Position numbers and translations under genes: made by a program. A stretch of DNA of 64,000 nucleotides from Salinicola tamaricis (GTDB lineage Bacteria > Pseudomonadota > Gammaproteobacteria > Pseudomonadales > Halomonadaceae), in contig NZ_CP023559.1 in NCBI RefSeq assembly GCF_003006155.1, positions 3,782,001 through 3,846,000 of the forward strand. Direction: 5' to 3'. Of the stretch, positions 41,022 to 50,572 are shown in pieces. How positions within the stretch are numbered: position 1 is the first letter of the stretch; every line of letters starts with the position of its first letter. A model generated the notes under the pieces. That model had not been told where the DNA came from. It saw nothing but the letters and a program-made list of their open reading frames with translations, and did not search any database.

Positions 41022-42109
41022 CCCCCCGCAACGCCCTCTCGCTCGACCTGCGCAAGCGCCTCGGCGACTTCACCCTGGAGATGGCACTGGAGGTGGCGGC
41101 GAGCGGGGTAACCGCGCTGTTCGGGGAATCCGGCAGCGGCAAGACCAGCCTGCTGCGTTTGATCGCCGGCCTCGACCGCCCGGATGCAGGTCATGTGCGC
41201 CTGGATCAGCAGTGGCTGACCCACTGCCAGCGGGGTATTGCGGTACCGGTGCATCGCCGCCGACTGGGCGTGGTATTCCAGGAGCCGCGTCTGTTTCCCC
41301 ACTATCGGGTACGCGGCAACCTCACCTACGGCATGCCGCGGACCGCCCGTGCGCGCTTCGACGACCTGGTCGCACTGCTGGGTATCGAGCCGCTGCTCGA
41401 ACGACTGCCCGGTACGCTCTCCGGCGGTGAAGCCCGGCGCGTCGCCATCGGTCGTGCGCTGCTCTCCCAGCCCCGCCTGCTGCTACTGGACGAACCGCTG
41501 ACCGGCCTCGATGGCGAGCGCAAGCAGGAGCTGCTGCGCTACCTCGTGCGGCTGACCCGGGAGATCGACATTCCCGTGCTCTATGTCAGCCACGACACCC
41601 AGGAGATCACCGCCATCGCCGACCACCTGGCGCTGATCGACAGCGGGCGCCTGGTCGCAAATGGCCCGCTCGACGCGCTGCTGCAGCGCCTCGACCTCGG
41701 CGGTCGACTGGGCGGCTTCGACGCGGCCTCACGGCTGTGCGGCAAGGTCACCGCCCAGGATACGCACTACGCGCTGACCCGGATCACCCTGGCCGACGGC
41801 CAGACGCTGCGCGTGCCGCGTATCGATCAGCCGCTCGGCAGTGAGGTGCGTCTACGCGTCGGGGTGCGTGACGTCGCCATCGCCCTGGCGATGCCCGTAG
41901 CCACCAGCTATCGCAATGGCCTCATGGCACGCGTCGTCGATACCGCCCCCTCGACCCACGATCCCAGTGCCCAGGAGCTGCGCCTGGCGGTCGGCGAGCA
42001 GTCGCTGCGCGCGCGCCTGACCCGACAGGCGTGCGACGAGATGCAACTGACACCGGGGCGAGAAGTGATTGCGCTGATTCGCAGTGTCGCCTTCGAGGTG
42101 CCGGCCTGA
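41018..42109 (+). CDS. modC: Molybdate ABC transporter ATPase
   Basis: The 363-residue ATPase has Walker A GESGSGKT at 36-43, signature LSGGEARRVAIGRALL, Walker B LLLLDEPLTGLD, switch His (YVSHDTQEI), and a C-terminal Mop/TOBE domain (MARVVDTAPSTHDP). It powers ModB. The xanthine dehydrogenase operon, a molybdenum enzyme, lies 1.3 kb downstream. Confidence 0.95.
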   Translation: MTPRNALSLDLRKRLGDFTLEMALEVAASGVTALFGESGSGKTSLLRLIAGLDRPDAGHVRLDQQWLTHCQRGIAVPVHRRRLGVVFQEPRLFPHYRVRGNLTYGMPRTARARFDDLVALLGIEPLLERLPGTLSGGEARRVAIGRALLSQPRLLLLDEPLTGLDGERKQELLRYLVRLTREIDIPVLYVSHDTQEITAIADHLALIDSGRLVANGPLDALLQRLDLGGRLGGFDAASRLCGKVTAQDTHYALTRITLADGQTLRVPRIDQPLGSEVRLRVGVRDVAIALAMPVATSYRNGLMARVVDTAPSTHDPSAQELRLAVGEQSLRARLTRQACDEMQLTPGREVIALIRSVAFEVPA

Positions 42110-42643
42110 GTCACGCCGATGACCGATCGCGGGCGAGGAACGCGCGCGAGGAACGTATGAATAGAGCGCCACGAAGAGAGCAGCGCCAATGACATCCTGC
42201 ACTCCTCACAAGGACGCTTGGCAGAATTTTCTTCAACCGAAACAACGGCTTCCCGGGGGCCTGGATAACACGTTTATAGAGCACTGTTTCTTTTTGTAAT
42301 TATTGGATTTTAAACGAAAAAGTCATTAGCGAACGGACTCGTCGCTCAGCTAGAATGGCCATGGCAGGATGCCAGGCTAAGGAACCCGCTCAGGGATGCA
42401 GCGTTTTGGCAGGGATCGCGCCAGGGAGAGCCCAGGGATCGATCCAGAGCAAAAGGAGCTTGCCGGCGCTCAAGGTCGAGACTCGACAGGAGGTCGAGTG
42501 CGAAAGGACTCGCTTCCGTCGTGTCGTTTTCGACGTCTCATCGTCCTGTTCTCGTCGTTTTTCCCTCGTTGTCTTGCTTGCCCCCTAGCCCCGTCCTTGT
42601 ACCTCTCTGGTTTTTACCCTCTTTGTTTTTATCCCTCTGGTTT
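42110..42643. other. 534-bp intergenic region between modC and the RutR-like gene
   Basis: No gene is supported; possible short frames lack ribosome sites and family resemblance. The middle (42220-42345) is AT-rich and the right edge carries the short repeats at 42595-42650. It separates two convergent transcripts; no clear terminator hairpin is visible. Confidence 0.55.
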
Positions 42644-42650
42644 TCACGCC
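42595..42650. repeat. Imperfect short tandem repeats after the rutR-like stop
   Basis: TCTGGTTTTTACCC, TTTGTTTTTATCCC and TCTGGTTTTCACGCC follow one another at about 15-18-base intervals just beyond the 3' end of the minus-strand gene. On the transcript strand they are A-rich, so they are not a T-tract terminator. Confidence 0.5.
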
Positions 42651-43276
42651 CGCGTCAGCCCGCACCCCTTGAGAATGACCTGACATAGACAGTCGCTGGC
42701 GGCGGCGAAATCGGCATCCGCCAGACCGGCCTGCCCGGTGATACCGAGCACCTGAGCCTCGAAATCGGCGTAGTGCTGGGTCGCCGACCAGATCAGGAAG
42801 ATCAGCCAGACCGGGTCCACCGGATCCATGCGACCCTGCTCGGCCCAGCGCCGGAAGATCGCCGCGCGCGACTCGACCCACTCACGCATGCTGCCGGCGA
42901 GGGTTTCCTGGAGAAACGGCGCCCCCTGGAGTATCTCGTTGGCGAACAGTCGCGAGCTGAGCGGGTGCGTCTGGCTCAGCGCCATCTTGCTGCGAATGAA
43001 CGTCTCGATCACCGTGGCCGGATCATCGTCTTCGCTGATATCGCTGAGCGCGGTGTTCCAGCGCGCCATGGTGCGCTCCAACAGCGCCACGTAGAGCCGC
43101 CGTTTACTGCCCACGTAATAGAGCACGTTGGACTTGGGCAGCTCGGCGGCGGCGGCGATCGCCTGAATGCTGGCACCACGATAGCCGTGGCGCGCGAAGA
43201 CCAGCTCCGCGGCGTCGAAGATCCGCCGTTCGTTGCGCTCGCGAACCGTGGGTTCCGCTGCAATCGCGTCGTTCAC
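42644..43276 (-). CDS. rutR: RutR-like TetR-family regulator
   Basis: The 210-residue repressor has a TetR HTH (AELVFARHGYRGASIQAIAAAAELPKSNVLYYV) and a ligand domain very like RutR (SSRLFANEILQGAPFL, FLIWSATQHYADFEAQV). It starts with GTG at 43276, with AAGGAG five bases upstream. It is divergent from xdhABC-guaD, and a palindrome close to the E. coli RutR site lies between them. Family knowledge: RutR senses uracil/thymine and controls pyrimidine and purine use. A purine-related signal is possible here. Confidence 0.85.
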   Translation of the reverse strand: MNDAIAAEPTVRERNERRIFDAAELVFARHGYRGASIQAIAAAAELPKSNVLYYVGSKRRLYVALLERTMARWNTALSDISEDDDPATVIETFIRSKMALSQTHPLSSRLFANEILQGAPFLQETLAGSMREWVESRAAIFRRWAEQGRMDPVDPVWLIFLIWSATQHYADFEAQVLGITGQAGLADADFAAASDCLCQVILKGCGLTRA

Positions 43277-43365
43277 GCGCTCTCCTTGAATCGTCCAGTG
43301 CCCACGCGCAATCTTACCCGAACCCTCTTGCCTAGGGGCGTACGATCGGAGAACCTGTAGCGACT

Positions 43366-43379
43366 TGACCGATCGGTCA
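43366..43379. promoter_or_regulatory. RutR-like operator upstream of xdhA
   Basis: TGACCGATCGGTCA is a perfect 14-base palindrome; with the preceding T it reads TTGACCGATCGGTCAG, close to the RutR consensus TTGACCA-NN-TGGTCAA. It ends 94 bases before the xdhA ATG. Confidence 0.7.
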
Positions 43380-43473
43380 GTTTTTACCGACTTTCGTCAC
43401 GCACCGCTCGGCGTTCGCGCTGGCTGCGCCGCCTGACGCCCAAGATAACGACAACACTACCAAGGGGTGAGCG

Positions 43474-44923
43474 ATGATCGAATTCTTCCTCAACGGCGAA
43501 CGCCAGTGCGTCGACGTCCCCCCCGATACCAGCGTGCTGGCGTTGCTGCGCGAGACGCTGGGGCACTGTGGTACCAAGGAGGGCTGCGCCTCCGGCGACT
43601 GCGGCGCCTGCACCGTGGCGATCGCCGAACCCGACGCCCCCCCGCCCGCGATGTGGCGCACCGCCAACGCCTGCATCACCCCGGCACATCAGCTCCAGGG
43701 CTGCCACCTGGTCACGGTCGAGGGGCTGGCACGGGGCGAGGCGTTGCATCCGGCCCAGGCCGCCATGGTCGAGTACCACGCCAGCCAATGCGGTTTCTGT
43801 ACGCCCGGCATCGTGATGTCGCTGTTCGCCCTGCACGAGTCGCGTCGCCAGGTGTCCACTATCCCGCTCGCGCCCCAGGCGCTGGAAGCCGCATTGGGCG
43901 GCAATCTGTGCCGCTGCACCGGCTACCGCCCGATCCGTGATGCCGCCCATGCCATGGCCGCGCAGCCCGACAGCCGTCCGACCTGGGCCGACGACCCGGA
44001 GCTGGAGACGGCGTGGCGCGCCCTCGGTCGCGCCAGCCACGCCACGCACTACCACACACCGCAGCATCTGGCCGAGCTTGCGCGACTGCGCTGCGAACAT
44101 CCGCAGGCACCGCTGGTGGCCGGCGCCACCGATCTGTGGCTCGGCGCCACCCAGCGGCTCGAACAGTGGCCCGAGGTGATCGATCTGCGCCAGGTCGCCG
44201 AGCTGCGCCGGATCGCAGCAGAGGAAACGGGATGGTGGATCGGTGCAGCGGTCACCTACCAGGAGTGGGAACCCCTACTGCGGACCCACTACCCCGCGTT
44301 CGCCCATCTGCTCGAGCGTCTCGGCTCCGCGCAGATTCGTCACCGCGCCACGGTCGGCGGCAATATCGCCAACGCTTCGCCGATCGGCGACACCCCGCCG
44401 GTGCTGCTGGCGCTCGAGGCACGCCTCAGACTGGCCGGCCCCGAGGGCGAACGCGAGCTACCGCTCTCAGCGTTCTTCCTCGACTATCGCAAGACCGCCC
44501 TGCGCCCGGGGGAGTGCATCGTCGCCATCTGGCTGCCACGCCCCGAGAACGGCTCACAACTGCGGGTATGGAAACTCTCCAAGCGCCGCGAGGATGACAT
44601 CTCGACTCTGCTCGGCGCCTTCCACTGGCGCCAGACCGGGGAGCGGCTGCAAGACGTGCGCGTGGCCTTCGGCGGCATGGCGGCGACTCCGCTGCGGGTG
44701 CCCACGGTGGAGGCCGCACTCGAGGGCAAGCCAGCCACGGCGGAGGCCTTCGCCGACGCCAAGCGCGCGCTGCGTGCGGCGCTGACGCCGCTGGACGACG
44801 TGCGCGGCTCCGCCGACTATCGCCTGACCGCCGCCGCCAATCTGCTCGAGCGCTGGGCGTTGACCCTCCGACCCGAGCCGCGACGATACCCAGGAGGTGG
44901 CGCTCGATGCGTACGCTCACTAA
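43474..44923 (+). CDS. xdhA: Xanthine dehydrogenase small (FeS/FAD) subunit (frame change near 44878)
   Basis: About 482 residues. Two 2Fe-2S domains (CxxxGxCGAC near 38-46; QCGFCTPGIVMSLF and GGNLCRCTGYRPI) precede an FAD domain (LVAGATDLWLG, TVGGNIANASPIGDTPP). AAGGGG lies before the ATG. The original frame runs on to 44997, but shifting by one base near 44878 gives a natural end DDTQEVALDAYAH with stop at 44923, and leaves the xdhB ribosome site just inside the gene. Passes electrons from the molybdenum subunit to NAD. Confidence 0.9.
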
Positions 44924-47338
44924 ACGTCTGCAGGCCAATCACACTCGCGTTGAGGCGCGCCCGCCGGTGTCCGCCGCCGAGGCCCCGGTGCGGGTGACGA
45001 GCCGCTGGCGCGGGAGGCCATCGAGGCCAAGCCCTCCGCGGCACGCCACCCCCAGGCCGCGCGCCACGAAAGTGCGGTCAAGCATGTCACCGGCCGTGCC
45101 CACTATATCGATGACCTCCCCGCACCGTCAGGGACACTGCATGCCATGGTCGGCTTGAGCGACGTCGCCCAGGGCACGCTGCTCAGGCTCGATCTCGATG
45201 CCGTGGCCAGAAGCCCCGGGGTGGTCGACGTCATCAGCGCCGGCGACATTCCCGGCCACCGTGATATCGGCCCGGTCTTCCCGGGGGATCCGCTGTTCGC
45301 CGAGACGGCCGTGAGCTACGTCGGCCAGCCGCTGTTCGCAGTGGCCGCCACCAGCTATGCCGCGGCCCGCCGTGCAGTGCGCGCCGCCGTGGTCGAGATC
45401 ACACCGCTGACGCCACGCTTCGATGCGGTCGCCGCCGCCGCGGCCGGTGAGTTCGTGGCCCCTCCCACCGCCAGGTCGGCGGCGACTGGGTCCAGGCACT
45501 GGCGCAGGCACCCCACCTATTGGAAGCGCGTCAGTTCGTCGGTGGTCAGGAGCACTTCTATCTCGGGCAGGCGTGCCTGGTCATCCCCAGCGAAGACGAG
45601 GGCGGTGATCGTCTACACCTCGAACCAGCACCCCAGCGAAACCCAGAAACTGGTCGCCGAGGTGCTCGATATCCCGTTCCATGCGGTGACGGTGGAGAAT
45701 CGGCGCATGGGCGGCGGCTTCGGTGGCAAGGAGACCCAGGCCGCGCCCTGGGCGTGCATGGCGGCGCTGCTCGCCCGGCGCAGCGGCCGCGCGGTGCGTC
45801 TGCGCCTGCCGCGGGCGGAGGACACCCGCGCCACCGGCAAGCGCCATCCGTTCCATAACCGCTACCGCTTGGGCATCGACGACACGGCGTGATCATCGGC
45901 GGCGACATCGAGTTGATCGGCGACTGCGGCCACTCACCGGATCTCTCCGAGGCGGTGGTCGACCGCGCCATGTTCCACGCCGACAACGCTTACTCGCTGG
46001 GCGCGGCACGCGTCACCGGCCATCGCGCGCGCCCATACCGCCTCCAACACTGCCTTTCGCGGCTTCGGTGGTCCCCAGGGGATGATGATCATCGAGCGCG
46101 CCATGGACGATATCGCCCGCCATCGCGGGAGGACCCGCTGACCATCCGCCAGCGCAACCTCTACGCCCGGCCGCGAGACCACCCACTATGGCCAGCGCGT
46201 CGACCAGCACCCGTTGCTGAATCACATTGTCGAACGCCTGACCCCACAGCAGCGACTACTGGCAGCGCCGCGAGGCGATCACCGCGTTCAACCGTCAGGT
46301 CCGGTGGTCAAGCGTGGCCTGGCGCTGACCCCGGTCAAGTTCGGCATCTCCTTCACCGCCAAGCATCTCAACCAGGCCGGCGCCCTGCTCCACGTCTATA
46401 CCGATGGCAGCGTGATGATCAATCACGGCGGTACCGAAATGGGCCAGGGCCTGCATACCAAGATCTGCCAGGTGGTGGCACGGGAGCTGGGTCTCGATCT
46501 GGCGGCGGTGCGGATCAGCGCCACGCGCACCGACAAGGTGCCCAACACCTCACCCACCGCAGCCTCCAGCGGCGCCGATCTCAACGGCATGGCGGCGCGC
46601 GATGCCGCGATCCAGATACGCCGACGGCTGCTCGACTTCGCCGCCGAGCACTACCAGTGGGACCGCGAAGGGCTGGCGCTGCAAGCGGGTGCGCTGGTCA
46701 CTGCTGATGGCGATGCCGGCCATCGGGTCACCTGGGGCGAGCTGATCCAGGCCGCCTATCTGGCCCGGGTCTCGCTCTCGGCGACCGGCTTCTACGCCAC
46801 GCCGCTGATCCACTACGACCGCGACAGCGGCCAGGGGCGCCCGTTCTACTACTTCGCCTACGGCGCCGCGGTGAGCGAGGTGCGCGTGGACACCCTGAGC
46901 GGCGAGTACCGGGTGGAGCGCGTCGACGTGCTCCACGACGTGGGCGACTCGCTCAACCCGGCCATCGACCGCGGTCAGGTGGAGGGGGGATTCATCCAGG
47001 GGATGGGCTGGCTGACCAGCGAGGAGCTGACGTGGAACGCCGAGGGCCGACTGCTCAGCGACGGCCCGGCGACCTACAAGATTCCCACCTTCGGCGACCT
47101 GCCACCGGTGTTCAACGTCGAGCTGCTGGAGGGGCACCCCAACTCGCAGGCCAGCCTCTACCGCTCCAAGGCGGTGGGCGAGCCGCCGTTCATGCTGGCG
47201 ATCTCGGTCTGGTCGGCGCTGCGAGACGCCCTCGCCAGCCTGGTCGACTACCGCGAGAGTCCGGATCTGGACACGCCGGCAACGCCCGAGCGCGTGCTGC
47301 TGGCGGCAGAGGCCCTGCGCCAGCGGAGCCGCTCATGA
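44907..47338 (+). CDS. xdhB: Xanthine dehydrogenase large (molybdenum) subunit, many frame breaks in 5' half
   Basis: About 800 residues. AGGAGG precedes the ATG at 44907. Recognisable blocks appear in changing frames: AVKHVTGRAHYIDDLP, VGGQEHFYLGQACLV, YTSNQHPSETQKLVAEVL, RMGGGFGGKETQ, LIGDCGHSPDLS, TASNTAFRGFGGPQGMM, TIRQRNLY, and from 46300 a clean frame with KRGLALTPVKFGISF, NHGGTEMGQGLHTK, NTSPTAASSGADLNG and SKAVGEPP. Frame changes fall near 44990, 45467, 45600, 45887, 46031, 46130, 46165, 46230 and 46290. Each block is well conserved, so sequence error is more likely than decay. It oxidises hypoxanthine/xanthine using molybdopterin. Confidence 0.85.
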
Positions 47339-48228
47339 GCCCAGCCCCGGAGAACCCCGCAGCCGTATGGCCACCGGAGTCCTGGCACGCGGCGCTCCAC
47401 CGGCTGCAGCAGGCGGGCGAGGCCCACGTGCTGGCGAGTATCGTCGCCGCCAGCGGCTCGACCCCGCGGGAGCCCGGGGCCAAGCTGGTCGTCACGGCGG
47501 AGCGGGTGATCGACACCCTGGGCGGCGGACACTTCGAGCAGCAGGTGATCGCGCTGGCACGGGAAGCGCTGGCGGAGCCTTGCGCCACGCCGCAGACCCG
47601 CCTGGAGACCTTCGTTCTCGGCGCCCGCTCGGGCCAGTGCTGCGGCGGCTGCGTGCAGGTGCTGATCGAGCGCTTCCCCGGCATCGAGCAGCGCCTCAGT
47701 CTGTTCGGCGCCGGCCACGTGGGCCAGGCGCTGGTCGCCCTGCTGGCGCCGCTGCCATGGCGGATCGACTGGTTCGATAGCCGCACGGCGGCGTTCGAGG
47801 GTGTCGCCGGCGGCCCCCGGGTGCACTGCCACACTCTCGACGCCGAGGCGGCGGAGGCCACGCTGAAGGCACTGGTCGGACATGGCCACGTGCTGATCAT
47901 GACCCACGACCATGCGCTCGACCGCCGGCTGGTGGCCGCCCTGGCGCCGCGTGACGATCTCGCCTCGCTGGGGCTGATCGGCTCGGTCAGCAAGTGGGCG
48001 AGCTTTCGCGCAGCGCTGGGCCGGGCCGGGCTCGACGAATCCGATCTGGCGCGGGTGCGCTGCCCCATCGGGCTCGCTGCCAGCGCCGCCAAGCGCCCCC
48101 AGGAGATCGCCATCAGCGTCGCCGCCGAACTGCTGGCGCTCTCCACGTCGCCCGCTCTAGCGGATGACGACCGCCATCGCGGCATCCCTGCGGCCACGCT
48201 GCGAGATGCCTTCCCCTCCGCCCGCTAA
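47335..48228 (+). CDS. xdhC: Xanthine dehydrogenase accessory protein
   Basis: The 297-residue XdhC protein has the N-terminal ASGSTPREPGAKLVV and LGGGHFEQQVI blocks and a C-terminal Rossmann part (SLFGAGHVGQALVALLAPL, MTHDHALDRRLV, LGLIGSVSKWASF). Family knowledge: it binds molybdenum cofactor, promotes its sulfuration and inserts it into XdhB. The ATG overlaps the xdhB stop (ATGA). Intact. Confidence 0.94.
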   Translation: MSPAPENPAAVWPPESWHAALHRLQQAGEAHVLASIVAASGSTPREPGAKLVVTAERVIDTLGGGHFEQQVIALAREALAEPCATPQTRLETFVLGARSGQCCGGCVQVLIERFPGIEQRLSLFGAGHVGQALVALLAPLPWRIDWFDSRTAAFEGVAGGPRVHCHTLDAEAAEATLKALVGHGHVLIMTHDHALDRRLVAALAPRDDLASLGLIGSVSKWASFRAALGRAGLDESDLARVRCPIGLAASAAKRPQEIAISVAAELLALSTSPALADDDRHRGIPAATLRDAFPSAR

Positions 48229-48244
48229 CGATGACCTTGCCACC

Positions 48245-49579
48245 ATGACCCACTCGCACCGACTCCTCCGCGGCGCCCTGTTCACCTGCCTCGACGATCC
48301 CGGCGAGGACAACACGCCGCTGCCCGATACCACGCGCTATCTCGAGGATGGCGCGATCTGGATCGTCGATGGGCATATCCACGCCGTCGACGACTACGCC
48401 ACGCTGGCCGCCCGGCTGCCGCCGGAGATCGAGGTGAGCGACTACCGCGGCAAGCTGATGATGCCGGGCTTCATCGATAGTCACGTCCACTACGTGCAGC
48501 TCGATATCATGGCCTCCTACGGCCACCAGCTGCTCGACTGGCTCAACGACTACACCTTCCCCGCCGAATGCCGCTTCGCCGATGCCGAGCACGCCCGGCA
48601 ATCCGCGGAGCGCTTCCTCGACGAGCTGCTGCGCGCCGGCACCACCACCGCCCAGGTGTTCTGCTCGTCGCATCCGATTTCGGTCGACAGCTTCTTCGGC
48701 GCCGCCCAGCGGCGTCAGTTGCGCATGCTCGCCGGCAAGGTGCTGATGGACCGACACGCCCCCGCGGCGCTCACCGACGATACCCTCGGCGGGGTGCGCG
48801 ACAGCGAACGCCTGATCGCCGACTGGCATGGCCGTGATCGCCTCGCCTACACCCTGACGCCGCGCTTCGCCCCGACCTCTACCCGCGAGCAGCTCGACGC
48901 CGTAGGTGGGGTACTGCGCAGCGCGCCGGATCTCTACCTGCAGACCCATCTGTCGGAGAATCGCGGCGAGATCGCCTGGGTCGCCGAACTCTTCCCGGAG
49001 CGGCGCGACTATCTCGACGTCTACGAACACTATGGGCTGGTGGGTCCGCGCAGTACCTTCGCCCACGGTATCCATCTGGATGACGGACAGCGCCGCCGTC
49101 TGGCCGAGCCGGGTGCCAATATCGCCTTCTGCCCGACCTCGAATCTGTTCCTCGGCAGCGGGCTGATGGACCGCCTGGCCTGCCGCGACGCCGGGCTGGC
49201 CACCTCGCTGGCCAGCGACGTCGGCGCCGGCACCTCGCTGTCGGGCTTCGGCACGCTGCAGGGGGCGTATCAGGTGGGAGCACTGCTGGGCCAGCCGCTG
49301 ACCGGCTGGCAGGGGTTCTATCGGCTGACGCTGGGCAACGCCCGGGCGCTGCATCTGGCGGACAAAATCGGTAGCCTGCAGCCGGGCTACGAGGCCGATA
49401 TCGTGGTCCTCGATCCGGATGCCACGCCGCTGCTGTCACGCCGCCTGAGCTGTGCCACGACGCTGGCCGAGCGCCTGTTCGCGCTGATGATGCTGGGTGA
49501 CGACCGCACCGTGGCCGCCACCTGGGCCAACGGGCAGCCCGTGCATGTGCGCGACTCAGCCGCCGCGGGCAGCGCCTGA
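48245..49579 (+). CDS. guaD: Guanine deaminase
   Basis: The 444-residue amidohydrolase turns guanine into xanthine, the substrate of XdhAB. Seen: MPGFIDSHVHYVQLDIM metal-binding HxH, FPAECRFAD, GTTTAQVFCSSHP, LQTHLSENRGEI, TFAHGIHLDD, FCPTSNLFLGSG and SDVGAGTSLS (Asp). The ATG at 48245 is taken; the frame is open further upstream, inside xdhC. It ends 22 bases from the convergent HMG-CoA-lyase-like gene. Confidence 0.94.
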   Translation: MTHSHRLLRGALFTCLDDPGEDNTPLPDTTRYLEDGAIWIVDGHIHAVDDYATLAARLPPEIEVSDYRGKLMMPGFIDSHVHYVQLDIMASYGHQLLDWLNDYTFPAECRFADAEHARQSAERFLDELLRAGTTTAQVFCSSHPISVDSFFGAAQRRQLRMLAGKVLMDRHAPAALTDDTLGGVRDSERLIADWHGRDRLAYTLTPRFAPTSTREQLDAVGGVLRSAPDLYLQTHLSENRGEIAWVAELFPERRDYLDVYEHYGLVGPRSTFAHGIHLDDGQRRRLAEPGANIAFCPTSNLFLGSGLMDRLACRDAGLATSLASDVGAGTSLSGFGTLQGAYQVGALLGQPLTGWQGFYRLTLGNARALHLADKIGSLQPGYEADIVVLDPDATPLLSRRLSCATTLAERLFALMMLGDDRTVAATWANGQPVHVRDSAAAGSA

Positions 49580-49601
49580 GCCGCACCCTCGGCACTACTC
49601 G

Positions 49602-50572
49602 CTATTCGCTGCTCGTGGGCAGCGGATAGCGCCGCTCGGCGCTACCGGCCTTGACCACCTGGCCCGGCACCGTATGGCCGACTAGCGCCGGCAGCGCCTC
49701 GGCCACCGCGAGCAGGCGCGCGAGGTCGACGCCGGTCTCCACGCCCATCTGGGCAAACATGTGGGCCAGATCCTCGGTGCAGACATTGCCGCTGGCACCC
49801 GGGGCGAAGGGGCAGCCGCCCAGGCCACCGAGGGCAGCGTCGAAGCGGCGTCACCCCCTGCTGCCAGGCGCTGAAGGCATTGACCAGCCCCATCCCGCGG
49901 GTGTGTCGTGCGTGTAGCGTCAACGGCAGCCACGGCCAGCGCGCCAGCACCGCGCCGCAGGGTCGCAACCTGCTGCGGATTGGCCATGCCGGTGGTGTCG
50001 CACAGGCTGATGCCCTGTACGCCCAGCGCCAGCAGGCGCTCGATGATCTCCATCACCCGCCGCTGCGGCACCGCGCCCTCGAACGGGCAGCCGAAGGCAG
50101 TGGAGATCGAGGCGTTGATATGGACTCCGCTGCCGCGGGTGATCTCGACAATGCCGGCAAAGCGCGAAAGCGACTGCTCGGCGCTCATGCGCAGATTGGC
50201 GCGGCCGTGGCTGTCGCTGGCAGAAAGCACCAGATTGATCTCGTCGACCCCCACCGCCAGGGCACGCTCGGCGCCCTTCTCGTTGGGCACCAGCACCACG
50301 TAATCGACCCCGGGGACGCGCTCGATCCCCTGCATCACCACCTCGGCGTCGCGCAGCGTTGGGATCGCTTTGGGCGAAGTGAAAGAGGTCGCCTCGATCT
50401 TGGCCACACCGGTGCGCGAGAGCGCATCGATCCAGCGGATCTTCTCCTCTGTAGGGACGAACCGGGGCTCGATCTGCAGGCCATCGCGCGGCGCCACCTC
50501 GTTGAGCGTCACCCGCTCACTGCCCCGCGGCATGCCGCCAGAGGCCGCCCCCGTCAAGGTGTTTCGAGACAT
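49602..50572 (-). CDS. mvaB: HMG-CoA-lyase-like enzyme (two frame changes)
   Basis: About 322 residues. TIM-barrel lyase of the HMGL family: LNEVAPRDGLQIEPRFVPTEEKI, EATSFTSPKAIPTLRD, VLVPNEKGAERAL, FGCPFEGAVPQRRV, ISLCDTTGMANPQQV, LHARHTRGMGLVNAFSAW, and GGCPFAPGASGNVCTEDLAHMF with the catalytic cysteine block. The frame changes near 49952 (ATLRR then AVLARWP) and near 49853 (GVT then FDAALGG), and the restored frame ends at 49602. The ATG overlaps the stop of the CoA-transferase gene (TGATG). Probably cleaves a 3-hydroxy-3-methylglutaryl-type CoA ester made by its partner. Confidence 0.85.

Noticed and set aside
42355-42588. 77-codon plus-strand frame between modC and rutR
   Set aside because: Low-complexity, no ribosome site and no recognisable domain.
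44907-46300. xdhB as a true pseudogene
   Set aside because: All catalytic and structural blocks are conserved in one or another frame and the rest of the operon is intact, so sequence error is the simpler explanation; kept as a finding to check.
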